The notes below the pieces were generated by a model. The model did not search any database and was not told where the DNA came from. It saw only the letters and a program-made list of their open reading frames with translations. From assembly GCA_013176395.1 (NCBI GenBank), contig JABMLP010000014.1, positions 868,001 to 932,000 on the forward strand: a stretch of 64,000 nucleotides of DNA, written 5' to 3'. Origin of the DNA: Venturia oleaginea (taxonomy: Eukaryota; Ascomycota; Dothideomycetes; Venturiales; Venturiaceae). Position numbers and translations under genes: made by a program. Shown here piece after piece: positions 20,689-33,049 of this stretch (positions are counted from its first letter, which is position 1; each line of letters begins with the position of its first letter).

Positions 20689-22126
20689 GCCGGCTTAGCA
20701 TTCAGGGTGGACGAAGCCCTTCCTGCCCAGTCAACACCTAGTCTGCTCCTTAAACATACTTCAAGGGCACGCCTTTCCGAGTTTGCACCTCGTTCCGGCT
20801 TCCCTATTCTTAGTACACCGACATGCGCCTCCGTCCTCACGGGCTATACAGTCTCTCTGATTAGGACTTGATCATATCTCCCATGAGGCTATCCTAAGGT
20901 CAGAGCTCATCAAAGGGATGAGGTCTTAGGGACCAGCAGTGGCTGCCGTTGTATACTACGCCCCTCGGGCTTTTGACGCCCGTTTCGCGTTACCTAAAGG
21001 AGTCTCCTCCAAATAGGCTGACCATGTCTTGCACGGGTTCCGTATGCCAATCTCCGTTGCCAGCGAGAGAGATCCGGTGGTCCCGTACTAACCAAGCCTG
21101 ATTCCCCAGTACCTTAACAAACGGAATACTACTTACAGTTATAGAGACCGTGTCTCCCGCTGTCCCTATGCTGCGTATCTTCTACTCATCTAATGCTCCG
21201 TATCTCTACCCTTTCTAATGCAACGTGTCTCTCGCCTTTCCAATGCTCCGTGTCTGGGACTTAACGAAGTGTAGGGCGTTCGGTATTAACGAAGTAGATC
21301 GGGGGAGGTATTAACGAAGAGGTTAGGCGGGAGGTATTAACGAGGTCTATCCCTATTAGTTGTATCCTTAGGCCATAAGTCTGTAGTACAGGAGATCTGC
21401 TTTCCCTCGTCAGTCCCCTCTACGGTTCGACTGATCTAAGAGTGCAGGCGGGCTCAAGGGTGTCCTGTCTCTCTCCTAGGAGTACCACAGCCGCTTTCGC
21501 AGCCTGGCCTAGTTACTAGCTAGGTAGGGATGGTTTTCGTATCCTGATATCCCTTGATTTCTTGTTTCTGCTTGTTATGACTAAGCGAGCATCTGGTTTG
21601 CGGCCAGGTAACAAATCCCACCGTGTCCACGTTGCCATTGCCTCTTGCCAACGCGTCTTGCCATGCCTATGTAACCCTACAGTCCATTCAAGCTGGTATT
21701 GGCGCGTATTCGATGACCTAAGGCGTGGTGGTGTTGTGTCGTCGCGTCGTTCGTCGGTGGATTCATCTTTGCTTCACACCTCCGGAACGCACTCGCGGCG
21801 ACAGCGAGGTGCAGGGAAGTGCTACTGACGCCGGTAACATCGCGAGAAGATGTGAATCCTTCGTCCCATCAGTATCCAGCCTTGGATACTGATACCCATC
21901 GTCATTTCGATGGGGGCGGGATCATAACAAATGGTATCTATTACAGGGGATGTGGAGGGACGTTGGAGGTTTGGGAAGTTGGTTGGGATTGGTAGCACGT
22001 GCAGTTGTAAATATATTAATAGCACGTGTAGTACTCCACAAGATCAACATAGCCGAGAATTGTACATATACTAGTATGTTTACTTTTTCTTCCACCACCA
22101 ACAATTTCCTCTCCGTATACGCAAAA
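20689..22126. other. Intergenic and minisatellite DNA
   Basis: No gene is supported. At about 21150-21260 a pyrimidine-rich motif of the type AATGCTCCGTGTCTC recurs with a spacing of about 30 bp. At about 21280-21345 GGTATTAACGAAG recurs at a spacing of roughly 25 bp. These are short degenerate tandem repeats. Confidence 0.4.
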
Positions 22127-22890
22127 ATGAATCCCAAAGCTGCCTCAAAAGACTCCAAAGAAGACCCAAAGGTTGACCCAGTCCCTCTCTCCCACAAGAA
22201 GTCCAGAAACGCGAGAAACAACTCGCCGAAGCCGCCGAATATGCCAAAAAGGCCCACGAATCCCAAGCCGCCGCTGCAGAAGCCCAGCAAAGAGCCGATG
22301 AAGCAGATGATGACTCCATAAAAGAGAAGGCACTTGAGGAAGTAGAAAAGCATGCGAAGACTGCCAACGAGCACATTGAAAAGGCAAAGGTCATTGAGTC
22401 GGGAGCTTTGCAAGGTGCCTTTGCTGGCGCGGGTATTGGTGCCGCTACTGGCATGGGACTGGGTACTGCAGTCGGCACTCTTGTTGGAGGTGTGACTGCC
22501 ATACCTCTGACCGGCCTGGGCGCTTTGGTCGGCGCTGGATCGGGTGCAATTCACGGACCGTGGACGAAGATGCCCAGGTTCAAAGACGAGAATGGTGATA
22601 AGGTCGGCGGTGAAGACAACAAAGAGACAAGGGAGAAAGAAAAGGACATGAAAGAGTATGAGAAGGGCATGAAGCCGTTGAAGAACAGACTGGCCGGTGA
22701 GGTGAGTAATTATACTCCCTTCTGGCCTTGGTCTCCGCTGAAGGCTGTCATGAATAAGATCCCACCCACTCCTCAGCCGAACACGAAGGCACCACCGAAG
22801 CCAGAAACCACTTCACAGCCTGAGAAACCGGCACCGAGGAAGCAGCCACGCAAATTGGAAATACGCAGTGGCAAGAAGCAGGAGACATAG
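22127..22890 (+). CDS. Glycine-zipper hypothetical protein with an apparent frame change
   Basis: ATG at 22127 begins MNPKAASKDSKEDPKVDP. From about 22195 the coherent protein is in another frame: an Ala/Glu/Lys coiled coil (EKQLAEAAEYAKKAHESQ), then a Gly/Ala-rich hydrophobic stretch with GxxxG spacing (AFAGAGIGAATGMGLGTAVG), then a charged region and a Pro/Lys-rich tail ending at 22890. A GC-rich Gly zipper flanked by coiled coil and charged tails is common in fungal proteins of unknown role and may associate with membranes. The frame change needs a one-base indel, since the only candidate intron (about 35 bp) is too short. GTGAGT at about 22701 could be an additional intron donor. Either a pseudogene or a model still missing an intron. 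Confidence 0.5.
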
Positions 22891-24207
22891 ATTGTGGTGC
22901 CACTAGTCAAATCTTCGTTGGCACAGGGCGAATTACAACTGGAAGCATTGAAGACGTTTCCTGGCATTCGAGTCACGTCAAAGTAAGTGTCTGTGTCACG
23001 TCATTGCAGCTTGTGTATGGCACTTATACTGCTCCAGAGCTGTGCTCACATTTCGATCCATATCTATTTTTCAGCCACGGTGGTCTCATTAATTCATACC
23101 CGCCAAGAAACAACATACTTCATAACATCTTCGGATTACTATCGATATCGATAAATTTCTGGCGACATTCTTCTTCTGGATTACTGGACATTTATCAACA
23201 TCGATCTTAAGTCAAGGTATTACTGTCTGAACGTACAATTGTCATTATCCACGGGCTAGAGCGAGCATGAATTGATGAGACCGCTGTGCAGCGGTGATTT
23301 CGACCCCAAAATATTTGTTATCATTGAGCTGTGTCGAGCAGGACATTGTTGTTCTGCTTTCGATTCTGGCTCCGCAGACTACCACGAAGCTCTCACAGCC
23401 ATACGGCAAAGCTCACGACGTTATATTTTCTTGGAATCGCCGCCTTACCTCGCCACTGGTACTTTTGAGAGTGCGCGCTGCTCGTTGTGTCTAATTTCAG
23501 AATCATGAGGAAATCTGTGGAGGCTTATCGCAATCCTCAGCCCAAAACCCATCGGTCTCTCCGCACCGCATCTAGATGCGAGCCCATTACTCTCGAAAAG
23601 TGCTAGTTGAGGCTATGGGGTGCATGGGATGCATCTACTTGCTACTTTGGGATGCATGGCCGGAGAATGGGGCACCTCGCTGTTCTGTAGAGGGGAAGTG
23701 TGTACGTTCCATGTCCATCTCGCCAATGTTTGGCGTTTGTGGAATATTTTGTTCTTTTTCTTGGGTTTTGCGGAGGAGATGAATGGGATGATGAAATTAA
23801 GTTTATCGTTGATATGCTGATGGGTAAAGAATTGGCTGATCTGCCTCACGTCAGGCTCTCATTTGGAGTCCGCTCTTCTGATGGCCGGAAATGGTTGACA
23901 CTGTCCAAACTGGGATCGGTATTGATAAACTTCTGGCAAACATGTAGCATGAAATTGTTGGGAAGACATGGATTTTGATTTGGTATTTAGCAATTCTTAA
24001 AGGGAATATAACGTGCGTCGATAGGTGGAAGGGTAAAAGGGATATAAATCATGGACCCACTGTCGTCTCGTTGACGGTCAATGTTTGACGTAGCCAGCCG
24101 CGAATATATCGGTATTGACCGTGAAACTGGTGATGGCTAACAAGTCTTCTTCTATTTCTACGATGTGTCTATTGAAGATCTGCCAAATTTCTTCCTGATG
24201 CGACCGT
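22891..24207. other. Intergenic region with one MITE copy
   Basis: No coding region is supported. The region holds MITE copy A (23082-23282) and, near 23915-23935, a short degenerate match to the MITE core (GGTATTGATAAACTTCTGG). Confidence 0.45.
23082..23282. repeat. Palindromic MITE, copy A
   Basis: About 201 bp with inverted ends GGTCTCATTAATTCAT and ATGAATTGATGAGACC and a palindromic centre (ATCGATATCGATAAATTTCTGG mirrored imperfectly about 45 bp later). The layout is shared with copies at 45256, 46415 and 56906. No coding capacity. Confidence 0.7.
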
Positions 24208-25129
24208 TCAAGGCCATGTCTCAACTTGCTTCCAGTCATTGCTTTCTGGTTGGTATGTATATATGATTCTGCGTGCCTTCTCAGGATCGCTGATATCGCA
24301 TTGTTCGACGCTTTCTGGTTTGATGATTACGACTCGAAAATTCTTCCTTGCCACTTCGTCATGGAGATCTTCGACTTTGGTGCCGAGTTTGAGGGAGGTG
24401 TCATAGGGAGCGTCTTTTGGTTTTCCGGGGGGTGGATTCTTCCATGATCCTGTTATCTCATTAGTTTGTACTTCTACACCTGTTCGGAAAAGAGAAACAA
24501 TGTTAAGGCGTATATGTGGGAGGGGAGCACAAACCTCTCATGCCCGGCGAACAATTTCCAAAATGCGCATCCAATTCTTTCAACCAACTCCACTCCCCCT
24601 CCTTCCCTTCTCCCTCCCTCACAACCTTCATCCGACTCCCAACCTCACTCTTAACGGTCCTCACTCCACTCGAGGTACCATCTTCCTCGATATCCTTCGC
24701 AACCACAAAAGCCTCCCCCTTAATCCTCCACTGCGTCATAATCCCCTCCTCTTTAACCCACCAAACCGCCTCGACAGGTCCTCCCCCACCACTCCCCTGC
24801 ACCAAACTATCCTTATCAGCATGCCCCGAGGAAGAAGCGAATAACTGGCCAACCTTCTCCATTCGCACGTCAGTGGTGAAGGTGGGCATCTCACTCTCAT
24901 ACACGCGAGGATTTCTGGGGGCATCGTTGTGTTTGTTTTCGGGGAGTTGGGTCCACATGCCTCTGTAGATGCAGTAGCGGGCACGGGGGAGGTAGGGTGT
25001 TGGACTGCCTTCTGGAGCGGGTGTGAGGGTTGAGAGGACGAATTCGGGGGAGGACATTTTGTTGACGTGGCCTAGGAAAGGCTTTTTCCATGGTGCCGGA
25101 CTGGAGGAGTGCTGTGTGGTGGTAGACAT
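24208..25129 (-). CDS. FMN-binding PNPOx-like protein (Alr4036 type)
   Basis: Exons 24535-25129 and 24208-24449 are joined across an 85-bp intron (donor GTTTGT, branch ACTAAT, acceptor ATAACAG), giving 278 residues. The protein reads PWKKPFLGHVNKMSSPEFVL, RARYCIYRGMWTQLPENKHN, RVYESEMPTFTTDVRMEKVG, then VEAVWWVKEEGIMTQWRIKG and, across the junction, SPGMRG-SWKNPPPGKP. This is the signature order of the fungal pyridoxamine 5'-phosphate oxidase-like family with an FMN-binding split barrel. Members are assumed to be flavin oxidoreductases, but their substrate is not established. An earlier acceptor would add nine residues in frame; the one chosen keeps the GMRG-SWKNPPPG motif tight. The start at 25129 gives the usual family length. 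Confidence 0.85.
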
Positions 25130-26093
25130 TGTGCGGGTTAGGGAGGTGAGACGGCGGAGGGTTTTGGACGCTATTGTTGCGGTGTTGGATGTCAATTGCT
25201 GATTTGAAGATGGATTGGTGTGGTTTGGGCTGTTGGTGGTAACGAGATAAGTTGAGGGTGTAGCTGCAAGGCTTATGGTGCGAATATGGTCGTCATTGAC
25301 TTTGCTGATGTCATTTTCATGGCCATCTGATATGGAATTTTGCAAATGGCATGCTTGATATTGGAAGAATCGGTACGACTCCAGATTTCTGCTGTTGTAC
25401 GTAGTCTTGTACGGACATTCACTCACGGCGGCAAGAATATCACGACTCAACCTCAAGGCCTACTGAAAGAATAATAAGACAGCCAATCTATCAGCATGAG
25501 GACGATCAATTGGAGCCTCTTTTTGCTTTGATTGGTCCGCAGAGTATCAAGGACCTCTCCATTTTCGGTTCAAGGAATTCGCTGTGTGAAACGACGCCAT
25601 GCAAGGCCATCTCCATCAAGAAGTTCATGATGCAGAGAGTCCATGTTCGATTATCGGGATTGGGAACGGATTGCATATTGCTGTGTTGCCCGCTGTTACA
25701 TGCTGCACTTTAGAACATGTTCGAATTGGGGAATGTGTAGTTGGGTGCAAAGAGACGGTGAGAGTAGACGGCAAGAGTCCCGAGCTGTAGCAACGTCTCA
25801 ACGTGCGGAAGAAGGTGCGCCGTCATCTTGGGGACTGCAAAAAGCATTGTTGTAATCTGTTGGAGAAGAGATAAATTGCGAGGCACAAAAATGGAGCTTG
25901 TGCCTTGTGGTGGCAGAAACGGGTTGGCCATGGACTCGATCCAACAGACAGTCATCATCCCTTCATATACTCTCCTTCCGCCATCCAAAACATCCTGACC
26001 CGGCCTGTTATCCTCTCCCACGCTTCCTCCGAGCTGCAATCTCCAGTCTCCGTCCCCTGGGATAGATCCCGTTTGCGCATGTGACTGCCGACT
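25130..26093. other. Intergenic region between divergent genes
   Basis: The region separates divergently transcribed genes and should contain both promoters. Open frames present here show no domain or convincing exon structure. Confidence 0.4.
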
Positions 26094-27246
26094 ATGTCTG
26101 ATGGCAGCCATACCTTCCAGCTGAATCCAATTCATTTCGATACACCGGGACCGAGAAAAGACCCACCATCCAACGACATGTCGGAACTTCTCAAGTGCTT
26201 TACCTTCTTGGCCGAGACCGCACCGGCGTGGATCAAGAGTCTGGAACAACTTGAAGAGCAGGTCAAACAACGACAAGCTGAAGTTGAGAAGATGGGAAGA
26301 ACACCACCCCAGATATTGAAGAAGAGATCAGGATCCAACGAATCTCTCCGCCCAAGCCGAGACGATGCTGGAAATTTCTCAGCAGCGGAGCAACGAACGT
26401 CCACGTCGTCGCCGTACGCAATTGCAAGCACACCAGCGCTCCATCCATCTCCCTCCATTGCCTCGAAACGAAAACGAATCGCCTCCTCAATAGCATCCAT
26501 AACATCAGCCACTCAAAAACGCTATCGCCTGCGCAGCCCAATCATAGTCTACTACGACAGTGAAGTCCAAAAGGGCTTCGAACAACTCGTCCACAGCATC
26601 GGCAGCGGCCGAAACCACATTCGCAAAGCAAGGCTAGCAATAAGAATGGAAACATTGACAAACGTAAGCGCAAACGCAAGAGCGGAACAAGCCATCGGGA
26701 CAAGCATCCTCCCGTCGTCATCGTCGAGAACGACGGCTAGGAATACACCAAGCGGGTACGATATACTCCTTGCGCAGGCCCTGCGTAGTGCACGGGGTCT
26801 TGAAACGCTCCGTCCCCGTCTAGGCATATGCTGATGGACTTGGTAGTAGTTCCGCCGCCGGCACCGATTCGTGTACGCCGGCTGATCAAGCCTTGGATAA
26901 AGCGCAGGCCTTTTGTGAAACGGGTGCCTACCATTTTTTGAGGGAGGGAGAATGTGCTGAGGAGGTTTTGGGCGCGAGGAGGATATTTGAGGAGTTGGCG
27001 GATAGTGCTGGGAAAGAGGTGGAGAGGCTGACGATTTTGGAACGAGCTAGGCAGACGCAGAGGGAGAAGGAGAGGGCTGTTGAGTTGGAGAGGCAGGAGA
27101 TGATCAGGAAGCAGGTTGAGAGTAATCCGGCTTTGATTGGGCAAGAGAGTTTAAATGCCACTATTGAGGCGGATGATGAGAGTGATGATGAGGATGAGGA
27201 TTATGCTGCGCTCATGCCGCCGTATCGGGGTATGGCTAGGACTTGA
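26094..27246 (+). CDS. Hypothetical coiled-coil protein, two exons
   Basis: Exon 1 (26094-26663) and exon 2 (26824-27246) join in phase 0 using donor GTAAGC and acceptor GTCTAG, giving about 330 residues. Exon 1 encodes a helical segment (WIKSLEQLEEQVKQRQAEVE), a Ser-rich basic linker (SKRKRIASSIASI, a possible nuclear localisation signal) and a helix. Exon 2 encodes DQALDKAQAFCETGAYHFLR, a Gln/Arg/Glu-rich coiled coil and an acidic end (DDESDDEDEDYA). The two halves look like one protein because the exon-1 frame closes at 26834, just after the exon-2 frame becomes open. The 160-bp intron is long for this locus, so other splice choices are possible. Function not recognised. Confidence 0.6.
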
Positions 27247-27617
27247 GGGTGATGTGTGTCTGTAATTGAGCGAGTAGTATGGCCAGCATTACACGCTGCG
27301 AGGCTTGTCTACTTGGCTGCAAGCACCTCACTTGGAACACGAAGGACTCGGAAGGATTCATACTAGGACGTTGTTTGTGTGTGAGGAGAGTGGTGGTCTT
27401 GGGTGGTTCCTTCCCTGACACGCGTGCCTTCCTATCCTGAGTTGCGGCCAACAAAGTCGCGTCTCATCTCCTACTCATCTCCTACTCACCTATCTGAGCT
27501 GATAGCACACTTTCCAACGCGTCGCACAGGGTGAGCTGATCGACATACATTCACACAGTTGATTAAGAGTACTGACTGTCACCTCCTCAGCTTTGAACTG
27601 TATGTACACATCTCAAC
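27247..27617. other. Intergenic region
   Basis: Sequence between two co-directional genes. It includes the duplicated ACTCATCTCCTACTCA near 27465-27490 and a pyrimidine-rich stretch before the next ATG. Nothing else is seen. Confidence 0.4.
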
Positions 27618-30600
27618 ATGGCTAGGCGTCTTCAAAAGCGTCATCCAAACATCTTGCACGGTCTCGATATGAACGCCATCATCAAAGTTGACGACGATGA
27701 GAACAGTCATGGCGACGGCCATCAGCCTACACCTCCACCAACCAGCCGTCCAAGACGCACCACTCGACAGCGTATCAATGGAGAAGCACCGGCACTCTAC
27801 AGCGCGAAGTATCATCCAATGGATGACGTGGTGAGGCCAGCCGCGGCCAAACGCTACCACGGCGAGGCATTTGAACGCGACGAAGATACCGATGATCCAG
27901 AGGAATCCATGACCGACGTAGGATCTATCGACGAAGAAGACGATGAGAATAGCTCAGCCAATTCGCAGGAAGTGGTCCACCGGGATCCGCCATTCAGGGA
28001 GACTGGATGCACCATCTCGCAATTCAGTTGACTATAACATGAAGCGGCATCCACAAGATGCTCAACTTCGTCTGCTCGAGAAGTCAAGTAGCCCAAACAA
28101 GCGCTCCCGGACGGCCAGAAACGACGACATCGTTAACCGTCCCGATCTGCTTCGTCATGGTGATGAAGAGAGCAGTGGGGACGAAGCAGACGGCGATGAA
28201 AATAATGACTTGCCTTCTCTTCCCGTCAAGCGTGTCACACACTCAGTCCAGCACTCAGGTGGACGTCGCTCCGTTCAGCTTGTTATTGATGACAGTGGTG
28301 ATGATAGCAGCCTCAACGACGATGAAGATGCAGATACAGAAAACACCCCACCGGTAACTCGCATGTCGGATGCGGAAACCGACGCTGAAGATGACAACGT
28401 CAACGCCGCCAATCATTTTGATGATCAGATGGTCCACCGAGAGAATACTCCACCACCAGCGAACATGATGGATGTGGAGACTGACACCGAGGATGATGAG
28501 CCCTCCAGCTCCTGTAAAGCTGAAGAGTTCATCTATGCTGTCCAGCCTACTGATCATCAGATGACCGGCAATGGTGGAAACCATCTGCCAGCTCCGAATA
28601 CCATTCCAAATGCCACATTCGCTCCGACGAACGATAATCGAATGGACGGCAAGTCTAATTTGGGCTCATCAGCTCTGCGGTCATTATTAGATACCGTCGC
28701 CGTCGATACCACCGCTCAAAATGATGATGATCAGATGGTAGATGAAGCTGAAAATCTACCGGCTACAAGATCGCTCCCAAACGCCACCACTATTCGGTCT
28801 GTTGATACGGATACTGGCAGTAAGGATGAAACACGGCTCCTAGGCTCTCCTTTGCCCGCAGCAGATTCTCACGGTAGCCCCTCAAAGACGGACGACGACA
28901 TTCTTGGCGCGCTGCTCGACGTCACAGATCAGGTTCTTACTAGCAATCAACAGGAGAAGGCCACCAACCTCGATACGAACGACGTGCAAGGCTCATCAAT
29001 CCGAGTCTCGACATTCAGGTATGCATCTTCTTTTTCGAGTGCAATCAGGATCGACCTCTGGTAATTTAAATCATCAGAGATTCATTATTAACCTTATCAA
29101 ATATTTAAGTACTTACTTTTTAAATTAATTAGGCTTCCTCCACCGACTACAGAACAAGAGGCGCTTTTCTCACGGCCTGCAGCTTCCCCATTAACGCAAT
29201 CTCATTCGTTTCAAATCGATAGGCCTGCCTCCTCACCGAATCCATTTGCGAGGACTGCCTCAACACCGAGCCCGTTTGTAACGACCGATGCGGCACCTAG
29301 CCCACTCATGGGGACTGCTTCTACGCCCAGCCCATTCGCAACGACTGCTCAGAGGACAAAGTCGTTCGTGAGGACCGACACGGCGCCTAACCCCTTTGTG
29401 AGGACTGCCTCTACACACAGTCCATTCGTCTCATCTATAGCACGGTTGCACCAGTTTCTCGTACCAGGGCAAGTGAGTTTGTCAGGAGAGCAAAATCGAG
29501 GACTCTTCACTCCATCGCGCTTCTCCTTTGCAGGGGCTGGATCAGGGAGCAGCTTCTTCACCTTCAGCGCTGGCGCAAGACCAGTGACTGCACCACCAGA
29601 CACTGGTGCAGATGCTAAAAACGAATCTACAACTGCGACCGAGACCTCGTCCCGCGCACATGCGTACGTAATATAGTTGCTCAGATTGACCACAGTAAAT
29701 TTCTGGCAATTTTCGCAGCAGATTGCCAGCAATTGATCATAATCAATCCCGACTTCTCATTCTCATACTAATAATACTAGGCCTAATCCACCAAGGCGTC
29801 TCCAAACTGCCACAGCACAGTTTCCAATCCTCGATCCTTTCTTAAACTCAGGCTCGGTTTCGCTCCCTTATTACCCGTTCGGAGCCCCTTCAAATCTTCA
29901 TGTAGCGCCAGCAGCGACCGATCAGCCTGAGACTGGAGACACAGCTGATGCCAGAGAAGAGTACGAAGATGAAGAAGAAGAGCAGGACGACGACGCTGCA
30001 TATCCGCGCTATCCTCTGTCCGAGCTAGTCTGGGACAGAATCTGTGCTTCTCGCCAAAAGTCCCCGTCCTCAAGGTCAAGCTCGATCAGATCCACCAACT
30101 ATCCTCACGGTAATCCAGATCTTGAGGCTGAACTTCCTTCAAGTCCAGAAGTGATCAAAGGTGTTTCTCCATTTGTACCTAGATTCAATCCCTTTAGCCT
30201 TACGACAACAACAGAGCCTGATGGACAAAAGCGTCGCCTACCCCCAGGCTTTGACCGCTATGGATCAAGCGCAAGCTCAGGTGCAAGAGTGTTGCCCGCT
30301 CCCCCACTCCCACCACAAATTCCGAATTCGTCCTCCTTTTCCGCTGGACAGCCACGCTCTTCACCAATTGCGGAGATTCCAAGGGGGGCACAAGGCATCT
30401 CGAGGCCTCCAGGAGCACCTCCACCACGTCGAGTCCCCGGAAGTGAACCCATCTTTGTCCTCCTAGATGCCCCATTTTGCTCGATGGGCCGTCATTTGGA
30501 TGGAGAAGAATACGAGTCGCCTGATGAAGGCGATCATTGGGACAAAGAGAACCGGGAGGACGACTTTACGGAAGCGGGGATGGCGACGAGCGAAGAGGAG

Positions 30601-30621
30601 GAGAATGATGAGAATAGATGA
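27618..30621 (+). CDS. Large acidic, Pro-Phe-repeat hypothetical protein
   Basis: ATG at 27618 opens a frame rich in Asp/Glu (DEDTDDPEESMTDVGSIDEE). After a frame change near 27970-28040, best explained by a roughly 70-bp intron ending CATGAAG, the frame continues to a donor at 29018. Introns 29019-29133 and 29664-29780 are well supported (GTATGC..TAG, GTACGT..TAG, with in-phase joins). The second half carries about seven copies of an 11-residue unit of the type RTASTPSPFVT, then an acidic block, and ends at 30621 (EEEENDENR). The composition suggests a disordered nuclear protein; the Pro-Phe repeats recall nucleoporin-like or cohesive repeats but are not canonical FG. Total about 900 residues. 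Identity not recognised. Confidence 0.6.
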
Positions 30622-33049
30622 TTTTATGTAGGTTGATGATGTGATGATTTGAAAGGATATTTCGCTCGGATCTGGAGTTGTTTATCGCGTTTTTTTGTTG
30701 CTGATGTGCTTGTTTTCCCGAATCATCAGGCACGTTTCGATTACTACACGGAAAGGGATAAAATGCTAACAATTGATAGGCTGCTGCTACTGTCTTTCAT
30801 AAGAATAATCACTAAACACTTCGGAAATTATGAGTTACAGATGCTCGCGCAAGCGAACGAGCCTTCACGTCAATATGTTCATCGATTCACTAGACGAAGT
30901 TTGGCATGCTAGGCAGTTTAGCAAAGACTTCTGCCGATCTCAGCCTTGGGGAGAAATCAAAGACTGTCAGTATAAAAGAAGCTTGGGACAGTTTTCAAAC
31001 CTACACAGGCAGCGGAATCCACAAGGCCATCGCGAGGCCCGCCCTCGTTCTTTCAGCCCCAAAGAGCAGTAATGCAATTCCACCATGCTCAATTTGCGCT
31101 GACCATCAATCAGATGCAGCCATCTGAGCCTTTCGAATGCAACCGTGCAGCATCCCCAAGATGAAATTAATGATATCCATCTTCATCATTCCATCACGTC
31201 GACCGACTGGAACTCAAGGACTTAGACGACCTACCTGGCACGCCCCCCCCCCTCAATCTTCTCCCCTGAGAACAGATATGGAAACATGCCTACTCATCAA
31301 TATGGAAAAGGGACACGGTCGCCAGCTTTGACATTTTGATGCATCGTTGACTCTGCTGAATCGCAACTCAATTCTTGGAAGACTTATATATCAACGCCGC
31401 AGCTTGGCATACATGGATGTCTTGGAGTACCTTAGCTTTTCACGACTGCGTCGGGGTGGGCAAGCGGATGTTGACTTCAAACCCACCGGGGTGTGTAGTA
31501 CCTGAGTTTAAAAGACTAGCGGTTTACTTTCGATATCTCCAAAGCAGTCCCAAAGTTCTACATCCTCCATGCTGTGGCGGGAGTGGATGGTTTTGGAGAA
31601 TCATCCACCCTTATCTCCAACGTGGAACGTTCAAGCAGTACTCGTTTCTTGTAATCTTCTTCGACGCCATTGAAAGATGTCCACGGGTGTTACGACCACA
31701 GTGAGTCAATAAAAATATCGATAATGATAAACTTCATCGTCTTCGTTTTCATCAACAATCCAATCCAAATCACAGACTGACATTCTAGTAACAGCTTGTA
31801 TCGCGAACCGGTAGAATTCATCATCAAACCTCACAATTGTTAACTGCTACAGGTCCTTTCCAACAGCGGCATTGCCGTCACCATGCTTGCATGTGTGACA
31901 CTGGATCATGTTTGTATCTTTTGATGTTCGACGCAGAGTAGGTTATATAGTCGTACTGACCCATTCTATAGACGCAAACGCAGCGCCGCCTCTCGCGTTC
32001 TGCCGGCAAGCACTAGCGACTTCAATTGGAGCGGCTACAGTCAGGCTACGGTCTCGTTGGAGGCTTTTTGGTGTAGTGTGAACACCTTTAAAACAGATCT
32101 ATCGCCGTCTAGATGTTATGTCATCAACAGCTCCCACAATAGGTCAAGTCATGGGTTTTGTCATGCCAACTGCACTTCCAGATTTTGTCGACTGCGAGAT
32201 AGTTGAGAGGGTGTAGAGGCGAGTAAGAGTCGTGCAAGAAAAGATGTAAGTTGAAAGATGAGTATCTCCATCACTTTAACATCCAACACTCGACTTTGCA
32301 ACCATCGCACTGGACCGTCGGCGGACGACCAAGTACTTTTTTCACATCACAGGAAATCTTGGAGGCGCGTCCCGTGCCCTGAACTATCGTGGTCACTCCG
32401 CTTTTGTTGCTGTTTACACCACAAGCCCAGTACAGGTTTATATACTCACACGCTCCACGTGCTGACGTGTGTACATCACTTTTCTTTGTTTAAGGGTCCT
32501 GAAAGACGCGGGAGATGTTTATGATCAACAGATTTGTAGCAGCAATATTCTAAACCATATATACCGCGCTTTCCTCTGCACATTCTCTCCGCAAGTAGCC
32601 TGACACCAAAGCCACCGACCATGTCCGTGGTCGTTTGAGATTCCACTCCCGGAGCTAGAAACGCGGGCGCTTTTTGGGGCATCGGTTCTCTTTTCCGCTA
32701 TCTTGGATTGGAGAGCTGTATCAATGGATTGGAGAGTTGCAACGATGAACGCATTGAAATGATGAAGTATGGAACTTTCGATGGCCTATATCTTCGAAAA
32801 TGTCTGTGATATTTTCTACCAGACTGACTTGTTTCTTTGGATGTTTCGTTTCGATTTTGTTTTATTCGCGTGCTCCCGTTGAAGTTTCTGTTGCGGTCTC
32901 TGACATGTGTAGCGTATGGTTGAGAGACTTTCGATCCCCTCGCATTCCTACTTCGTCAATAAATTGGCCTCCAATTTTTTCTTCATAAAGCTTGAATGTT
33001 GGTCGACTTGCATCGATATCAAGCGTGACTATCCCCTGCCTGTCTCAAG
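30622..33049. other. 2.4-kb intergenic region without a supported gene
   Basis: I found no exon chain or domain. Notable items are a run of 13 cytosines near 31242-31254 and an open frame at 32800-32988 with a hydrophobic start (MSVIFSTRLTCFFGCF) that could mimic a signal peptide but lacks a convincing continuation. The region leads directly into the inverted duplication. Confidence 0.45.

Noticed and set aside
32800..32988. ORF with hydrophobic start as a secreted protein
   Set aside because: No intron continuation, no cysteine framework and no plausible mature part.
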